DNA of 64,000 bases from DAOTWP01 sp034435675 (lineage in GTDB: Bacteria; Chloroflexota; Anaerolineae; Aggregatilineales; Phototrophicaceae), in the NCBI GenBank assembly GCA_034435675.1, contig DAOTWP010000132.1, forward strand, positions 1 through 64,000, given 5' to 3'. Under the pieces are notes generated by a model. That model worked only from the letters and a program-made list of their open reading frames with translations, ran no database searches and was not told the origin of the DNA. The translations under genes were made by a program, and so were the position numbers. This document shows positions 62,477 through 64,000 of this stretch, in pieces (positions within the stretch are counted from its first letter, which is position 1; the number at the start of each line of letters is the position of its first letter).

Positions 62477-63826
62477 CTACCCTGCTGCGGCAATCCGGTA
62501 AAAACGCTCCCAGACTTCGGGCGCCAGCGCCAGCGCCTCCTGGGCGATGACATCTTCGTCGAGCGTCAGCAGTTGGCGGTCACGCATCAACACGTTTCCG
62601 TCAACGATTGTCGTAGTAACCATCGAGGGTTCAAAGCCAAACAGGATATGCCAGGGAAGATTCTCAGCCGTCAGGGGCGTAAAGGGATGGTAATCAACAA
62701 AAATAAGGTCCGCCCGCGCACCTACCGACAGCTCACCCAGCCTAAAATCCGGCAAATGGTCAAAGCAGGTTTCCACCAGGCGCGCATTGTTATAGGCGGC
62801 GATATGCGCTACCGCAGCACCATTGGCGCGGCGCGGATCGCGATTGACCACCTTGTGCAGCAGATAAGCTGCTTTCCATTCCTCCCACATAGCATTACTG
62901 AAGCCGTCGTTCCCCAGACACAGACGCAGATCATATTCAACCATGCTGTCGAAATCCATTGCACCGACCCCATTGTTCATGTTCGAACGCGGTTGATGCG
63001 TCACCCAGGTCCCCGTTTGGTACAGCAGTTCGCGTTCAACATCAGTCAGGTGAATGCAATGCGCGGCAATCGTGCGTTCACCGAGGATGCCGTACTGGTG
63101 CAGCCGTTCGACAACGCGCTTGCCGCTGCGCGCGAAGCTGTCTTCCTGATCCGCCTCATGTTCAGCCACATGAATATGGAACCCACTGCCCAGCGGCAGC
63201 GAATCGGCAACGAGGCGCAGCGTCGCGTCATCAAGCGTCAGGCTGGCGTGCAGCCCGAACAATCCAGCGATCCGGGGATGCTCAATCTCCCTAAGAAAGC
63301 GCAGATTCTCGTTGATTCCGGCATCGCGTTTTTCGCGTCCGTCGCGGTCGGTGACTTCGTAACACAGCACCGCCCGCAGCCCGGCCTGATTGACCGCGCC
63401 GGCAATCACATCCAGACTCCCGTCAATAAAATTGGGGCTTGCATGGTGGTCAATCAGTGTCGTTGTGCCGTGTTTGATCGCATCCACCAGGCAGACCAGC
63501 GCACTCAGGCGCACGCTGTCCGCATCCAACGCACGATCCAGCACCCACCACAGACGGCGCAGGATTTCGGGAAAGTTCGCCGGGGAATCGCCGGGGATTG
63601 CCAGCCCGCGCGCATAAGCGCCATAAAAATGGGTGTGGGCGCAGATATTGCCGGGCATCACCACCTGCCCATGGGCATCCAGCAGTTCGGCGTCAGGGTA
63701 GCGTTCACGCAGTTCCGCGCTGCGCCCCATCGCCTGAATGACTCCAGCGTCAATAAACAGTGCGTGGTCGGTCAAAATCTGGCAAGGATTGCCCCATGTC
63801 ACCAGGGTTGCATTCGTAATAAGCAT
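62477..63826 (-). CDS. ssnA: SsnA-type aminohydrolase
   Basis: 449 residues. The amidohydrolase metal motif is CAHTHFYGAYARG; later ligands are in FHIHVAEHEAD, IAAHCIHLTD and LCLGNDGFSN. LWWVLDRALDADS and TTLIDHHASPNFIDGSLD match SsnA as I remember it from the E. coli cluster near xdhD. Such enzymes deaminate purine- or pyrimidine-like compounds. It starts 2 bases after the stop of the next upstream gene and has GAGGGA upstream. Its link to the Mo operon is by family, not by position. Confidence 0.87.
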   Translation of the reverse strand: MLITNATLVTWGNPCQILTDHALFIDAGVIQAMGRSAELRERYPDAELLDAHGQVVMPGNICAHTHFYGAYARGLAIPGDSPANFPEILRRLWWVLDRALDADSVRLSALVCLVDAIKHGTTTLIDHHASPNFIDGSLDVIAGAVNQAGLRAVLCYEVTDRDGREKRDAGINENLRFLREIEHPRIAGLFGLHASLTLDDATLRLVADSLPLGSGFHIHVAEHEADQEDSFARSGKRVVERLHQYGILGERTIAAHCIHLTDVERELLYQTGTWVTHQPRSNMNNGVGAMDFDSMVEYDLRLCLGNDGFSNAMWEEWKAAYLLHKVVNRDPRRANGAAVAHIAAYNNARLVETCFDHLPDFRLGELSVGARADLIFVDYHPFTPLTAENLPWHILFGFEPSMVTTTIVDGNVLMRDRQLLTLDEDVIAQEALALAPEVWERFYRIAAAG

Positions 63827-63828
63827 AT

Positions 63829-64000
63829 TTAAAATCCCTCTACTGGAATACTCACGGTGGTTGGACCACCTTTGCTCAAGATTTCCGCCCGAATCGCCGC
63901 CAGAATACTGTCGTCGTCCTGATTCTCATTCAGGTGAAAGACACCTTCGCCATCGTCACGATAGGGCGATGCAACAACCATGCCATGTTCGCAAAGGATA
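63829..64000 (-). CDS. 3' end of an unidentified gene
   Basis: 57 codons of an open frame run off the right edge on the minus strand, ending in SKGGPTTVSIPVEGF and a TAA. The visible text (CEHGMVVASPYRDDGEGVF, DDDSILAAIRAEIL) does not identify a family. Coupling to ssnA (2-base gap) suggests a purine/selenium-related partner. Confidence 0.6.
   Translation of the reverse strand, partial: ILCEHGMVVASPYRDDGEGVFHLNENQDDDSILAAIRAEILSKGGPTTVSIPVEGF

Overview
The window looks like one chromosomal segment of a free-living bacterium of the phylum Chloroflexota, most likely Anaerolineae-like. This is inferred from gene content and was not checked by search. Pointers are a complete coenzyme F420 set (cofC, cofD, cofE, a stand-alone nitroreductase, npdG, an F420-type LLM oxidoreductase), Ser/Thr kinases and surface proteins with Pro/Thr-rich linkers and an NBR1-type Ig-like domain, Rex, single-protein GbsR- and DUF2520-type genes, and GC-rich DNA with several TTG and GTG starts. 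I see no insertion sequence, prophage, CRISPR array or rRNA. Nearly all the DNA codes; the only gene-free stretches above 300 bases are 18918-19276 and 25738-26070.

Layout. 1-3.6 kb: beta-propeller membrane protein diverging from a LysM/L,D-transpeptidase. 3.7-8.5 kb: HD protein, Ser/Thr kinase, fumarase, superoxide dismutase. 8.7-12.5 kb: two tandem EamA transporters converging on, and overlapping, a two-domain solute-binding protein. 12.5-19 kb: nadD, obg, an epimerase, a small membrane protein, then an unrecognised response-regulator/AAA+ pair. 19.3-21.2 kb: metallo-beta-lactamase-fold protein and secreted alpha/beta hydrolase. 21.3-25.1 kb: translationally coupled tig-clpP-clpX preceded by tRNA-Leu(UAG). 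25.2-27.8 kb: GbsR-like regulator, rex, mreB. 28.1-32.9 kb: F1-ATPase genes atpA-G-D-C without Fo or delta genes. 33.1-37.2 kb: proC, an enolase-superfamily racemase/OSBS with a GNAT partner, an epimerase. 37.4-40.4 kb: fabF, fabH, a single-domain response regulator. 40.4-44.7 kb: PNP, membrane protein, DUF2520 protein, panB, panC in one overlapping operon. 45-47.5 kb: small protein and a double-RCK potassium channel. 47.5-54.7 kb: molybdenum hydroxylase operon (YqeC-MocA fusion, Mo subunit, FAD/2Fe-2S fusion, XdhC-type chaperone). 54.75-57.3 kb: large GT-C-like membrane protein. 57.4-62.3 kb: F420 biosynthesis and use. 62.5-64 kb: SsnA-type aminohydrolase and the 3' end of one more gene.

How the genes work together. 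Two cofactor systems dominate the right third. The first resembles the selenium-dependent molybdenum hydroxylase systems of other bacteria: YqeC, MocA, XdhC maturation factor, Mo and FAD/FeS subunits, SsnA. The second makes F420 (CofC, CofD, CofE plus nitroreductase) and reduces it (NpdG) for an LLM enzyme.

The most unusual single features are an ATP synthase gamma subunit carrying a C-terminal helix-hairpin-helix domain, a trigger factor with a His/Asp-rich insertion, a duplicated-RCK channel with a basic insertion in its first RCK domain, a YqeC-MocA fusion, and a conserved-looking response-regulator/AAA+ ATPase pair of unknown job. Starts were chosen from Shine-Dalgarno spacing and family N-termini, so several differ from the longest open frame.
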